Source of the DNA: Pedobacter panaciterrae
Lineage (GTDB): Bacteria; Bacteroidota; Bacteroidia; Sphingobacteriales; Sphingobacteriaceae
Reading direction: 5' to 3'
Assembly (NCBI RefSeq): GCF_013204795.1
Contig: NZ_JABMKW010000018.1
Location: 310,001-374,000, forward strand
DNA: 64,000 nucleotides
Position numbers and translations under genes: made by a program
Shown here: positions 34,909 through 44,697 of the stretch, in pieces
Layout of the letters: the number at the start of each line of letters is the position of its first letter
How positions within the stretch are numbered: the stretch's first letter is position 1
Notes under the pieces: generated by a model
What the model was told of the DNA's origin: nothing
The model's input: the letters and a program-made list of their open reading frames with translations, nothing else
Databases searched by the model: none

Positions 34909-35788
34909 AACTAGGAGTAATTATATTTAACGATAACGGCACAATAGACACTTCTATTTCCTTTCCCATGAAAAAGGGTTCTCCATCAATATGTATTGCA
35001 TCGTCCTGACTGCGGCTGATCTTTATATTTTTACCTTTTATAATTTCAACAATTTTGGAGCGATCAGTTCTTGCACTTAACATTTCATATGCCAGTAACG
35101 GTAATTTGTACATTGGAAATTCTTTAACCACACAAACATCAAGAAGTCCGTCTACTACCGATGCCTTGGGGGCGATGTGTGCATTGTTGCCATATTGAGA
35201 AGAATTGGCTATGCTGATCACAAATGCCTTACGTTCATAATCTACTCCATCTATATTCAGCCGATAGATTTGAGGCTTATAGTTTAACACTTCTGTTAAT
35301 CCTAATTTGAGGTAGCCCGTTAATCCCCTTGATTTATTTCCGGCAAAAACAGAGCTGATATGTGCATCAAAGCCCATCCCCGCCATATTGAAAAAGGATT
35401 TATCATTAAATCTGGCAGTATCGATGAGTTCAACGTTAAGCTTATTAATCACCTTGATTGCAGCAACAGTATTCATGGGTATTTTCAAGAACCTTGCCAG
35501 CCCGTTTCCAGAGCCAAAAGGAATAATACCCAGCACTTTATTCTGTTGCATGACCTTAGTTGCAATTTCATTTATGGTACCATCGCCTCCAACGGCCACA
35601 ATTACATCAAAATTCTTATTTGCAGCTTCCTCAGCTATTTCCGAGGCATGACCAACATATTCCGTAAAGCTAAAATTCGGGCTAAACTTAGAGCGGTCCA
35701 GGTGTGCATCTATCAATGCAGGTATCTTTAACTTATCCTTCCCTCCTGATATGGGATTAATAATAAATAGAATGTTTGATTTCGACAA
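34898..35788 (-). CDS. diacylglycerol-kinase-family lipid kinase
   Basis: A 296-residue soluble protein of the DagK/YegS family. NPISGGKDK near the N-terminus and the nucleotide loop VAVGGDGTINEIA are diagnostic, and IIPFGSGNGLARFL follows. Members phosphorylate diacylglycerol or related lipids with ATP; the exact lipid is not predictable. It is divergent from metK. Confidence 0.9.
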   Translation of the reverse strand: MSKSNILFIINPISGGKDKLKIPALIDAHLDRSKFSPNFSFTEYVGHASEIAEEAANKNFDVIVAVGGDGTINEIATKVMQQNKVLGIIPFGSGNGLARFLKIPMNTVAAIKVINKLNVELIDTARFNDKSFFNMAGMGFDAHISSVFAGNKSRGLTGYLKLGLTEVLNYKPQIYRLNIDGVDYERKAFVISIANSSQYGNNAHIAPKASVVDGLLDVCVVKEFPMYKLPLLAYEMLSARTDRSKIVEIIKGKNIKISRSQDDAIHIDGEPFFMGKEIEVSIVPLSLNIITPSYEV

Positions 35789-35827
35789 AACCTTTTGATT
35801 AATGATAGTACAAAATAATTGATATTT

Positions 35828-35858
35828 TTTGACTATTTAAATATATATGCTAATTTTG
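35828..35858 (+). promoter_or_regulatory. promoter of metK
   Basis: TTTG (35828-35831), exactly 19 bases, then TAATTTTG (35851-35858): a full match to the Bacteroidota promoter. Transcription would start near 35865, just before the riboswitch. Confidence 0.75.
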
Positions 35859-35868
35859 CAGCATTAAA

Positions 35869-35932
35869 GTGGACTGATTTGCGATGCTATTTAAGAATAG
35901 CGGGATTGCAACCACGTAAAAAAAAGTGCTAA
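35869..35932 (+). promoter_or_regulatory. SAM-II-like riboswitch upstream of metK
   Basis: GTGG (35869-35872) pairs with CCAC (35912-35915) as P1. TGATTT (35875-35880) in the first loop, ATTGCAA (35905-35911) before the closing strand, an A-rich linker and GCTAA (35928-35932) match, in order, the conserved blocks of the SAM-II (metA motif) aptamer, whose 3' block folds back as a pseudoknot. A perfect extra hairpin, GCTATT/AATAGC (35886-35891 and 35896-35901), is inserted in the first loop. SAM made by MetK would bind and lower expression. The aptamer lies about 90 bases before the start codon. This is pattern matching from memory, not a covariance search. Confidence 0.82.
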
Positions 35933-36021
35933 CCTTATCATACACTTCATTTTACTGCCTGCTACGCAGGGTCTGATTCCATTTTATATAATTGTTTAAA
36001 TTAAATTTTTAATTATTTAAA

Positions 36022-37272
36022 ATGTCGTATTTATTTACATCCGAATCAGTTTCTGAAGGTCATCCGGATAAAGTAGCAGATCAAATCTCAGACGCACTTA
36101 TTGATAATTTTTTGGCATTCGATTCAGAGTCAAAAGTTGCTTGTGAAACTTTGGTTACCACAGGTCAGGTTATTTTAGCTGGCGAGGTAAAATCACAAAC
36201 TTACCTGGATGTGCAGCAAATTGCTCGTGATGTAATCAGAAAAATTGGTTATACAAAAAGTGAGTACATGTTTGAAGCCAACTCATGTGGCATTCTTTCC
36301 GCAATCCACGAACAGTCCCAAGATATAAACCAAGGTGTAGACAGAGCCAGTAAAGAGGAACAAGGCGCCGGTGATCAGGGAATGATGTTTGGCTATGCAA
36401 CCAACGAAACTGAAAACTACATGCCTTTGGCATTAGATCTTTCACATACACTTTTACAGGAATTAGCGCTCTTAAGAAGAGAAAACAATGAAATTACTTA
36501 TTTGCGTCCTGATGCTAAATCACAAGTAACGCTGGAATATTCAGACAACAACAAACCAGTTCGTATTGATGCTATTGTAATATCCACCCAGCATGATGAT
36601 TTTGATGAAGAGGCTACTATGTTAGCCAAAATCAAAAAGGACCTTGTGGACATTCTTATTCCAAGAATTATTGCAAAATACCCGCAATATGCTCATCTGT
36701 TTAACGATAAGATAGAGTATCACATCAATCCTACAGGAAAATTTGTTATCGGAGGTCCTCATGGCGATACGGGTTTAACAGGCCGTAAAATCATTGTGGA
36801 TACCTATGGAGGAAAAGGAGCTCATGGTGGTGGTGCATTCTCAGGAAAAGATCCAAGCAAAGTAGATAGAAGTGCGGCATATGCAACTCGTCATATTGCG
36901 AAAAACCTTGTTGCTGCTGGTGTAGCTGAAGAAATTTTAGTTCAGGTAAGTTATGCTATTGGGGTTGCAAAACCAATGGGCATTTATATTAACACTTACG
37001 GAACAAGCAAAGTAAATAAAACAGATGGCGAAATTGCCAGGATTGTTGAAGACCTATTTGACATGCGCCCGTACTTTATTGAGCAGCGCTTAAAGCTAAG
37101 GAATCCAATTTATAGTGAAACTGCAGCATATGGTCATATGGGTCGTAAACCTGAAACAGTGACCAAAACTTTCAAAAGCCCCGGAGGCGAAGAAAAAACA
37201 GTTACAGTTGAATTGTTTACCTGGGAGAAACTGGACTTTGTAGATAAAGTAAAAGCTGCTTTTTCATTATAA
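36022..37272 (+). CDS. metK: S-adenosylmethionine synthetase
   Basis: A 416-residue enzyme that makes S-adenosylmethionine from methionine and ATP. ESVSEGHPDKVADQISDA at the N-terminus, GAGDQGMMFGYA and GGGAFSGKDPSKVDRS are diagnostic motifs, and the three-domain length is usual. It is transcribed alone from a strong promoter, controlled by the SAM-II-like leader, and closed by a terminator. Confidence 0.98.
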   Translation: MSYLFTSESVSEGHPDKVADQISDALIDNFLAFDSESKVACETLVTTGQVILAGEVKSQTYLDVQQIARDVIRKIGYTKSEYMFEANSCGILSAIHEQSQDINQGVDRASKEEQGAGDQGMMFGYATNETENYMPLALDLSHTLLQELALLRRENNEITYLRPDAKSQVTLEYSDNNKPVRIDAIVISTQHDDFDEEATMLAKIKKDLVDILIPRIIAKYPQYAHLFNDKIEYHINPTGKFVIGGPHGDTGLTGRKIIVDTYGGKGAHGGGAFSGKDPSKVDRSAAYATRHIAKNLVAAGVAEEILVQVSYAIGVAKPMGIYINTYGTSKVNKTDGEIARIVEDLFDMRPYFIEQRLKLRNPIYSETAAYGHMGRKPETVTKTFKSPGGEEKTVTVELFTWEKLDFVDKVKAAFSL

Positions 37273-37294
37273 GCTTAAGGAATATTTAAAATTC

Positions 37295-37329
37295 AAAAAG
37301 GCTGACCATGAATTATGGTTAGCCTTTTT
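37295..37329 (+). terminator. terminator of metK
   Basis: AAAAAGGCT-g-ACCAT (37295-37309) pairs with ATGGT-t-AGCCTTTTT (37315-37329), a stem with one mismatch and a T run. Confidence 0.85.
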
Positions 37330-37419
37330 ACATTATAGCACATCGAATAATACCCTTTCAACAAAAAAGAAAACCATTTCTAAAAGCTGTTGTTTTACTT
37401 ACAAAAAACAAGACCTATT

Positions 37420-37767
37420 ATGGAACATCCAATAGAAATGAATACACTCAGTCAGGTTTTAGAAAAATTAAGACTTAAAGGCCTGGATAACGAAATAAAG
37501 ATGACAGATCATGGTAAAATGCAAGGAGTGGGCATTAATAAAATTTATAACCCCGAAGACCTTACCATAATTAAAACCTATCGCTTTGAAGGAGATTCTG
37601 ACCCTGCTGACAACTCCATACTTTATTTGTTAGAAGACAAAGACAAACAGATAGGCTATATTCTTGATGCTTATGGAATGTATAGCTCTCAGGAAAATGC
37701 CGGGTTCGATGACTTTCTAAAAAAAATACCTACCGCAGATAGGGATATGCAAGAGTTATTTAGTTAA
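37420..37767 (+). CDS. small conserved protein of unknown function
   Basis: About 115 residues from ATG 37420 (MEHPIEMNTLSQVLEKL); an in-frame TTG at 37390 would add ten unlikely residues. It resembles a Bacteroidota family of about 100-120 residues often mislabelled phosphoribosylpyrophosphate synthetase, with a central block YRFEGDSDPADNSILYLLE and a following LDAYGMYS. No catalytic motif of PRPP synthetase is present. A terminator follows directly. Confidence 0.72.
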   Translation: MEHPIEMNTLSQVLEKLRLKGLDNEIKMTDHGKMQGVGINKIYNPEDLTIIKTYRFEGDSDPADNSILYLLEDKDKQIGYILDAYGMYSSQENAGFDDFLKKIPTADRDMQELFS

Positions 37768-37808
37768 CCAAAATTATATCTACAGCTTGTTTAGCTAAAA
37801 AAAACAGA

Positions 37809-37846
37809 TACAAAAAAAGCATTTTTAATCGAATGCTTTTTTTGTA
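37809..37846 (+). terminator. terminator after the small conserved gene
   Basis: TACAAAAAAAGCATT (37809-37823) pairs with AATGCTTTTTTTGTA (37832-37846), a perfect 15-bp stem with an 8-base loop and T tract. Confidence 0.85.
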
Positions 37847-37951
37847 TAAGAAGTTGGGGATGGTGCATCTTTAATGCTTTCCGTAAAAAAGATGATACAT
37901 TGAAATAAAGTTGTTATCTTCAAGAAGAATTAAACCAAACTTCTTAACCAA

Positions 37952-40900
37952 ATGTCTTCTTTAACCTCTAAACTGCACCTGAGCATAGCGCTTCTCAGCC
38001 TATTTTCATTTACATCCTGTGTAAATAATGATAAAAAAACGAGCATTGAGGCTGACACAAATAAACTCTTTTCTCTACTTTCCTCAGATCAAACACATAT
38101 CGATTTCAATAATACAATCATTGAGAACGAGAGAGCAAACATTATATCTTATCAGTACTTCTATAATGGTGGAGGTGTTGCAATCGGCGATTTAAATAAT
38201 GATGGTCTCGATGACATTTATTTCTCGGGGAACATGACAAAAGCCAAACTATATCTTAATAAAGGGAACATGCAGTTTGAGGATATTACTGATAAAGCCG
38301 GCATAACTGAAGTGGGCCTTTCCTGGAAAACAGGAGTTACCATGGCAGATGTTAATGGTGATGGAAGATTAGACATTTATCAGTGTTACTCCGGGGCGTT
38401 ACCAGCAAAAAACAGATCCAATAGCTTGCTGATCAATCAGGGAATCAACGATCAGGGAATCCCGATATTCAAGAACGAGGCTGCAGCGTATGGACTTGCA
38501 GATACCGCATATAGTACCCAGGCCGTTTTTTTTGATTATGACAAAGATAACGATCTTGATATGCTCCTGTTAAACCATAATCCGAAAGTTTTTACTACCC
38601 TTGATGAAATATCTGCCCCTCTAATCTTAAAAGAGCCTGCACCAACCATTAGGATTAAACTATATAAAAATGAAAATAAAAAATTCAAGGACGTTTCTGA
38701 TCAGGCTGGCATATATAATTCCTCTTTTACCTATGGTTTAGGTGCCGGAGTAAGTGACCTGAACAATGATGGTTATCCCGACATTTACATTTCAAATGAC
38801 TATTCGGCTCCCGATTATTTGTACATGAATAACGGGAATGGCACTTTCACAAATCAAATTCAATCCCAAATCGGTCACACCTCTTTATATTCGATGGGTA
38901 ATGATATTGCAGACATTAACAATGATGGCCTTTCTGATATTTTTACCTTAGATATGCTTCCGGAAGACAATCGCAGGCAGAAGTTGCTTTTTTCTCCTGA
39001 CAATTATGAATATTATGATTTACGCCTGCGTCTTGGCTTCCACTACCAGGATATGCGCAATATGCTTCAATTAAATAATGGGAACGGCACATTTAGTGAA
39101 ACGGGCCAGCTGTCGGGCATTTCAAATACAGATTGGAGTTGGGCAGCATTGTTTGCAGATTACGACAATGACGGCTGGAAAGACCTTTTTATATCTAATG
39201 GCTATATGAGGGACTATACCAACATGGACTTTCTGAAGTTCAAAGGAGATTTCTTGCGTAGCACCGATCCAAGTCAAATAAAAGCGAGTCTGTTAGATCT
39301 GATTCACGCGATGCCGGCATCCAATGTTAACAACTACATTTACAAGAATAATGGAAACCTCTCATTTACCAATAAAGTGATGGAATGGGGATTAAACATT
39401 CCTTCGAATAGCAATGGGGCAGCATATGCTGATTTGGATAACGATGGGGATTTGGATCTGGTAGTTAACAACATCAACCTGGCGGCGTTTGTTTATGAAA
39501 ACAAATCAGACAAAAAAGCGAAAAATCAATTTCTCAAAGTAAAACTGCAAGGATCCGGACAAAATACTCAGGGTATTGGGGCAAAGATATGGATCTATAA
39601 CAAAAACAAACAACAGTATCTTGAACAAATGCCATCTCGCGGCTATCAATCAAGTGTTTCCCCGATTTTGCATTTTGGCTTAGGGGATGCTAATTCCATT
39701 GACTCTCTTCGAATAGTTTGGACAAGTGGAAAACAAGAGGTGATCTCAGGTATAAAAGCAAACCAGCAAATACCCTTGTTAGAAACAAACGCAAAACTAA
39801 TATATAAAGCTCCGCAGCTTGTTCCTTCTATATTTAAAGAGGTTAAATCGCCTATAGCATTCCAACAGCAAAAAAAATCAACCAACGATTTTAAGCGACA
39901 ACCATTATTAATAAATCCTATGTCATTTTCCGGGCCGTGTATAGCCAAAGCAGATATAAACGGCGACGGTTTAGAAGATATTTATATCGGCGGAACTCAG
40001 GGGCAAACCGCTGTGCTTTTTATTCAAAAAAAGAATGGCGAATTTGTTAAAAAACCTCAGGCAGCTTTTGCTTCCAGCATAAAAAGTGAGGATGCAGATG
40101 CAGTTTTTTTTGATGCCAACAAAGATGGTTTTATCGATCTTTATGTATGCAGCGGGGGCTATGACAGTTATACTCCAGCAGACCCATCACTGCAAGACCG
40201 GCTATACTTAAATGATGGCAAAGGTAATTTTAGGCAAGCAGTTAATGCGCTACCTAAAATGCTAAGTAGCAAGAGTTGTGTCCGCGTCACAGATTTTAAT
40301 CAAGATGGTCATCCAGATTTATTTATAGGAGGAAGAGTAGTCCCAGGTCGTTATCCAGAAACACCAGCGAGCTATTTACTGATTAACGATGGGAAGGGAA
40401 ATTTCAAAGATCAAGTTGAAACCATAGCGCCGCAATTACAAAAAGCAGGAATGATCACAGATGCAGCATGGGTGGATTTGAATGGCGATAAAAAACAGGA
40501 TTTAATTGTTGTAGGAGAGTGGATGCCTGTTACCGTATTAATTAGTAATAATGGAAAATTGATTGATAAAACCACTGATTATTTTGATAAACCCTTTTCA
40601 GGATGGTGGAATAAATTACTGGTTGATGATCTAAACAATGATGGCTTGCCGGATATAGTGATTGGAAATACCGGCTTGAATACACAATGCAAGGCAACAG
40701 AACAGGAACCCGCAGAAATGTATTACAAAGATTTTGACGACAATGGATCAGTTGACCCCATATTATGCTTTTACATTCAGGGAAAAAGCTACCCCTACGT
40801 AACCAGGGATGAAATGCTTGACCAGATGAGCATCATGCGCACCCGTTTTCCGGATTATAAAAGTTATGCTGATGCATCAATGAAAGACATATTCACGAAA

Positions 40901-41293
40901 GAGGAATTAAACGGTGTATCAAGGCTAAAAGCCAATCATTTAAAAACCACAGCCTTTATTAATAATGGGAAAGGCAAATTCAAAGAATTGGACTTGCCCA
41001 TCGAGGCTCAATTTTCGCCTGTGTTTACCGTTACCGCCATTGATTACGATAAGGATGGCAATAAAGATTTGTTGTTATGTGGTAACATTAGCCGTGCACG
41101 ACTCAGATTCGGAAAATACGACGCCAATTATGGCTTGCTTCTTAAAGGCAACGGTAAAGGCGGTTTTACCTACATCTCTCAGCAAAAATCCGGTTTTAAT
41201 ATAAAAGGAGATGTGAGAAGCGTAGTACAAACCAATAACAAACTGATATTCGGCATTAGCCAACAGGGCCTGAAGGCATATACATTAAGGTAA
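37952..41293 (+). CDS. VCBS/FG-GAP repeat lipoprotein with ASPIC/UnbV domain
   Basis: A 1113-residue lipoprotein (lipobox FTSC, Cys23). Many FG-GAP/VCBS blades with Ca-binding loops of the type DLNNDGLDDIY and DVNGDGRLDIY occur in two halves (about 60-510 and 650-1110). Between them lies an ASPIC/UnbV segment with GIGAKIWIYNKNKQQYLEQM. The protein probably forms two beta propellers on the cell surface. It is encoded 234 bases upstream of a SusC/SusD pair, a pairing I have seen often in Sphingobacteriaceae and Chitinophagaceae; it may bind or present the substrate. No enzyme activity can be assigned. Confidence 0.85.
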   Translation: MSSLTSKLHLSIALLSLFSFTSCVNNDKKTSIEADTNKLFSLLSSDQTHIDFNNTIIENERANIISYQYFYNGGGVAIGDLNNDGLDDIYFSGNMTKAKLYLNKGNMQFEDITDKAGITEVGLSWKTGVTMADVNGDGRLDIYQCYSGALPAKNRSNSLLINQGINDQGIPIFKNEAAAYGLADTAYSTQAVFFDYDKDNDLDMLLLNHNPKVFTTLDEISAPLILKEPAPTIRIKLYKNENKKFKDVSDQAGIYNSSFTYGLGAGVSDLNNDGYPDIYISNDYSAPDYLYMNNGNGTFTNQIQSQIGHTSLYSMGNDIADINNDGLSDIFTLDMLPEDNRRQKLLFSPDNYEYYDLRLRLGFHYQDMRNMLQLNNGNGTFSETGQLSGISNTDWSWAALFADYDNDGWKDLFISNGYMRDYTNMDFLKFKGDFLRSTDPSQIKASLLDLIHAMPASNVNNYIYKNNGNLSFTNKVMEWGLNIPSNSNGAAYADLDNDGDLDLVVNNINLAAFVYENKSDKKAKNQFLKVKLQGSGQNTQGIGAKIWIYNKNKQQYLEQMPSRGYQSSVSPILHFGLGDANSIDSLRIVWTSGKQEVISGIKANQQIPLLETNAKLIYKAPQLVPSIFKEVKSPIAFQQQKKSTNDFKRQPLLINPMSFSGPCIAKADINGDGLEDIYIGGTQGQTAVLFIQKKNGEFVKKPQAAFASSIKSEDADAVFFDANKDGFIDLYVCSGGYDSYTPADPSLQDRLYLNDGKGNFRQAVNALPKMLSSKSCVRVTDFNQDGHPDLFIGGRVVPGRYPETPASYLLINDGKGNFKDQVETIAPQLQKAGMITDAAWVDLNGDKKQDLIVVGEWMPVTVLISNNGKLIDKTTDYFDKPFSGWWNKLLVDDLNNDGLPDIVIGNTGLNTQCKATEQEPAEMYYKDFDDNGSVDPILCFYIQGKSYPYVTRDEMLDQMSIMRTRFPDYKSYADASMKDIFTKEELNGVSRLKANHLKTTAFINNGKGKFKELDLPIEAQFSPVFTVTAIDYDKDGNKDLLLCGNISRARLRFGKYDANYGLLLKGNGKGGFTYISQQKSGFNIKGDVRSVVQTNNKLIFGISQQGLKAYTLR

Positions 41294-41527
41294 TCGGGAA
41301 AGGCAATTGCCAGATAAATTACATGGCAAAATAGCTTAATGATTTGCAAAAATAAGTTAACAATCCAACTGAACTTTACTATACTTTCATAGTAATAGCA
41401 TCATATCTTTTATTAAAATCTATTTCTTTTAAAAATCTGGATGCGTATCAAGCAGCTCAGATCGGAGAAGAAACAGGTACAAAAATAACTTAAAAGGTAT
41501 CTGCTAGTTAACTAAATCATCCCAAAT

Positions 41528-44500
41528 ATGAACCAGTTTTTAACTTTGACACCCAAGGGTGTGGCTTTGCGCCAAAAAATTATTTGCCTGTTAACAGTTC
41601 TGTTCCTGGCGACAACGATGCAACTACATGCAAACTATCTAAAAAAAAATCCTGCTTACCTACGCATCCCCCCCATCGATGCAAAAGGAAAAATCCTGGA
41701 TGAAAAGGGTGTTGGAATTCCCGGAGTCAGCATTAAAGTAAAAAGTACAGGACAAACTACAACAACTGATAATGACGGCAATTTCAGCATAAAGGGTTTA
41801 ACCGACGAGGCGATTTTGATTGTTTCCTATGTCGGCTATACCACTCAAGAGGTAAAGGTTACTTCCGGAAACATGTCAATTAAGTTAGTGCCACAATTGC
41901 AAGGTTTAGATGAGGTTGTTGTTGTAGGGTACGGAACCGCAAAAAAATCGGATCTAACCGGAGCAGTAGGTACAGTAAAAGCAGAAACGCTTCAGGAGCG
42001 TCCGGCCTCGTCTCTTAATCAAAGCTTATCGGGTCGCGTGTCAGGCGTAAATGTATCCTCCAATTCCGGCAGACCAGGCGGCCGGGCCAGCATCCGCATT
42101 CGGGGCGCAAGTTCATTAAGTGTGTCTAATAATCCTTTATATGTGATTGATGGAGTTATACTCAATGCTGTAGATCTGAAAAACGGGAGTTCCCCGATCG
42201 ATTACATAAACCCTAGCGATATCGCCTCTATCGAAGTATTAAAAGATGCCTCATCAACAGCAATTTACGGAGCACGTGGAGCCAATGGTGTAATCATGGT
42301 TACCACTAAACGTGGATCTTCCAATGGAGGGAATGTAACCTATGAATCAGACTTTAGTTTAGGTGTACTACCTAAAAAACTTGAAGTGCTCAATTCGAAA
42401 GAATTTTTAGCAGTAGAGGATTTAGCCTATGCAAACGCCAAAAAATATGATCCCGTAGGGTGGGCAACAGGAACAAAATACACAGACCCTAAGACCAAGC
42501 GTAACAATCCAAAATTGTTTGATTCACAAGGCAACCCATTATATGATACAGATTGGCAGGATGAAGCATTCCAAAAAGCGTTTACACAAAATCATCAGCT
42601 TGGCTTTGCCGATGGTAATGAAAGAAGCAGCTTTGGCGCTTTTTTAAACTATCGCAATCAGGAGGGGCTCGCACGTGGCTCATGGCAAAAAAGATATGCC
42701 GGCCGCTTTGTATTTGATAGCCAGATAAAGAGTTGGCTAAAAGTAGGTGGAACAATGGGTTATACAGATCAAAATGACAAACAAGTTGATCAGCTCGATG
42801 GAGGAGGAATAACCATGATGCGTCAGGTATTAGAGGCCTTACCGATTATTCCTGTAAAATATGCCGATGGATCATGGGCAAGCAACAGAGACTATCCGGG
42901 AATGGAAGGTGGCGACAGCCCTCTTCGTGTAGCTGCCGATAGGTTATATTTTTTGCGCACCCAAACTTTGCTCGGCAATATGTATGCGGCCATTAATCTG
43001 GCTCCCGGATTGGAGTTCAAATCAACAATTGGTACTAACATCATTAATCAGAGAGAGGATTATTTTGCAGCCAAAGGGATGCAATACATTTCTGACAATG
43101 GAGACGCCCGGGTAAATAACAACAGGTACAACTCATGGCAATTCGAGAATTACTTAACCTATAACAAGCAATTTGCGAAAATACACTCCATAAGCGCTAT
43201 GGCAGGTCTATCCTGGCAGCATATTGATCGTTTTGAAAATCAAGCAAACACTCAGGGTTTCGATGACTCGTATTTTCTGTACAATAACCTGGGTGCAGGA
43301 TCTAGCCCTCAGGCTCCTTCCTCCAATGGCCAGGCTTACGGGCTGAATTCATATTTTGCCCGCATAAATTACAGCCTGAACAACAGGTATTTAATAACTT
43401 TTACGGGTCGGGCAGACGGGTCTTCTAAGTTTGGGACCGAAAACCAGTATGCCTTCTTTCCTTCGGCCGCACTTGCCTGGAGAGTAATCGAAGAAGACTT
43501 CATGAAGAATATTCCCAGCATTTCAAACCTGAAGATTCGTGCCAGTTACGGCGCTACCGGAAATTCTGAAATTCCGGCATACAGAGCACTTGCAGGCATG
43601 GGTAATTATAACGTAATTTTCGATGGAACCCGAAATATCGGCATAGGCACCAACCGCATGGCCAATCCTACCTTACAATGGGAAAAAACGAAACAAATTG
43701 ATTTCGGGCTTGAGGTCGGCTTATTCTCCAACAGGTTAAATTTCGAACTCGATCTGTATCGCAGAAAGGTTAATGGCATGTTACTAGAAGCCCCTTTACC
43801 ACTAAGCAGCGGGTATCCCAGCATCTTCTCTAATGTTGGAAGTATGGAAAACAAGGGTATTGAATTTAGTGTAAACTCCACGAACATCAAAACAGACGAT
43901 TTCTCCTGGAGTACAACCTTCAATATTTCCGTGAACAAGAACAAAGTTCTTGCCCTGGCCAGTGGCGATATATTTTCAGGAAATGGAGTAATTAGAGTAG
44001 GCGAACCTGTTGGCTCTTTCTTTGGAAGGGTACACCTGGGAACCTGGGGGACCAATGAAGCCGCAGAAGCAAAGAAATACAATATGCTGCCAGGTGATGT
44101 AAAATATAAGGACCTAAACAACGATGGCAGAATAAACGATCTGGACAGGACTATAATAGGAAAAGGTATCCCAGATGGGTTTGGCACGTTCTTAAATACT
44201 TTCCAATACAAGGCATGGTCATTAACCGTAGACCTTCAGTATATGTATGGCAATGATGTACTGGATAGAAGCATCCATTCAGCGGAAGACAGACAAGGCA
44301 TTGCCAACAGTTACAAAACCGTGTTAAATGCCTGGACAGAAACCAATCAAAATACCTCAATTGCCCAAATCAGACCAATTAATGCCTATTATACCACAAA
44401 CAATGATAGTCATAAAGTAACTGATGGATCATTTATCCGTGGGCGCAATTTATTACTTGCATATTCCTTTCCATCAGCAACAGCTGCTTCATTAAAACTG

Positions 44501-44668
44501 AATCGCCTAAGGATATATGGTTCCGTTCAGAACTTTTTTGTAGCTACTAAATATAAAGGTTATGATCCGGAAGTTTCCAACTCAGGAGCACCCTTCGATC
44601 AGGGCTTAACATTATATGATTACCCAAAGCCAAGGGTATTTATGGTTGGGCTTAATATCGGGCTATAG
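41528..44668 (+). CDS. SusC/RagA-family TonB-linked outer-membrane receptor
   Basis: A 1046-residue outer-membrane importer. It has a signal peptide (about residues 1-35), a CarboxypepD_reg-like Ig domain (about 52-130; GKILDEKGVGIPGVSIKVK), a plug domain with the SusC marker SSTAIYGARGANGVIMVTTK, and a 22-strand barrel with a C-terminal strand. There is no N-terminal STN domain, so it is not expected to signal to a FecR-type anti-sigma factor. It forms a pair with the following susD gene, 29 bases on. The cargo is unknown; sugars or peptides are typical. Confidence 0.95.
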   Translation: MNQFLTLTPKGVALRQKIICLLTVLFLATTMQLHANYLKKNPAYLRIPPIDAKGKILDEKGVGIPGVSIKVKSTGQTTTTDNDGNFSIKGLTDEAILIVSYVGYTTQEVKVTSGNMSIKLVPQLQGLDEVVVVGYGTAKKSDLTGAVGTVKAETLQERPASSLNQSLSGRVSGVNVSSNSGRPGGRASIRIRGASSLSVSNNPLYVIDGVILNAVDLKNGSSPIDYINPSDIASIEVLKDASSTAIYGARGANGVIMVTTKRGSSNGGNVTYESDFSLGVLPKKLEVLNSKEFLAVEDLAYANAKKYDPVGWATGTKYTDPKTKRNNPKLFDSQGNPLYDTDWQDEAFQKAFTQNHQLGFADGNERSSFGAFLNYRNQEGLARGSWQKRYAGRFVFDSQIKSWLKVGGTMGYTDQNDKQVDQLDGGGITMMRQVLEALPIIPVKYADGSWASNRDYPGMEGGDSPLRVAADRLYFLRTQTLLGNMYAAINLAPGLEFKSTIGTNIINQREDYFAAKGMQYISDNGDARVNNNRYNSWQFENYLTYNKQFAKIHSISAMAGLSWQHIDRFENQANTQGFDDSYFLYNNLGAGSSPQAPSSNGQAYGLNSYFARINYSLNNRYLITFTGRADGSSKFGTENQYAFFPSAALAWRVIEEDFMKNIPSISNLKIRASYGATGNSEIPAYRALAGMGNYNVIFDGTRNIGIGTNRMANPTLQWEKTKQIDFGLEVGLFSNRLNFELDLYRRKVNGMLLEAPLPLSSGYPSIFSNVGSMENKGIEFSVNSTNIKTDDFSWSTTFNISVNKNKVLALASGDIFSGNGVIRVGEPVGSFFGRVHLGTWGTNEAAEAKKYNMLPGDVKYKDLNNDGRINDLDRTIIGKGIPDGFGTFLNTFQYKAWSLTVDLQYMYGNDVLDRSIHSAEDRQGIANSYKTVLNAWTETNQNTSIAQIRPINAYYTTNNDSHKVTDGSFIRGRNLLLAYSFPSATAASLKLNRLRIYGSVQNFFVATKYKGYDPEVSNSGAPFDQGLTLYDYPKPRVFMVGLNIGL

Positions 44669-44697
44669 TTTAATACAAACCTTCTTAAGAAAGAAAA

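Noticed and set aside
37390..37419. TTG start ten residues upstream of the small conserved gene
   Set aside because: ATG 37420 gives a better N-terminus, and the extension looks like leader sequence.
41302..41311. Perfect palindrome GGCAATTGCC after the VCBS gene as a terminator
   Set aside because: It is only 10 bases, has no loop and no T run.
43606..44211. A 201-residue open frame on the minus strand
   Set aside because: It is antisense to the middle of the SusC gene, has no family-like sequence and shadows a well-supported coding frame.
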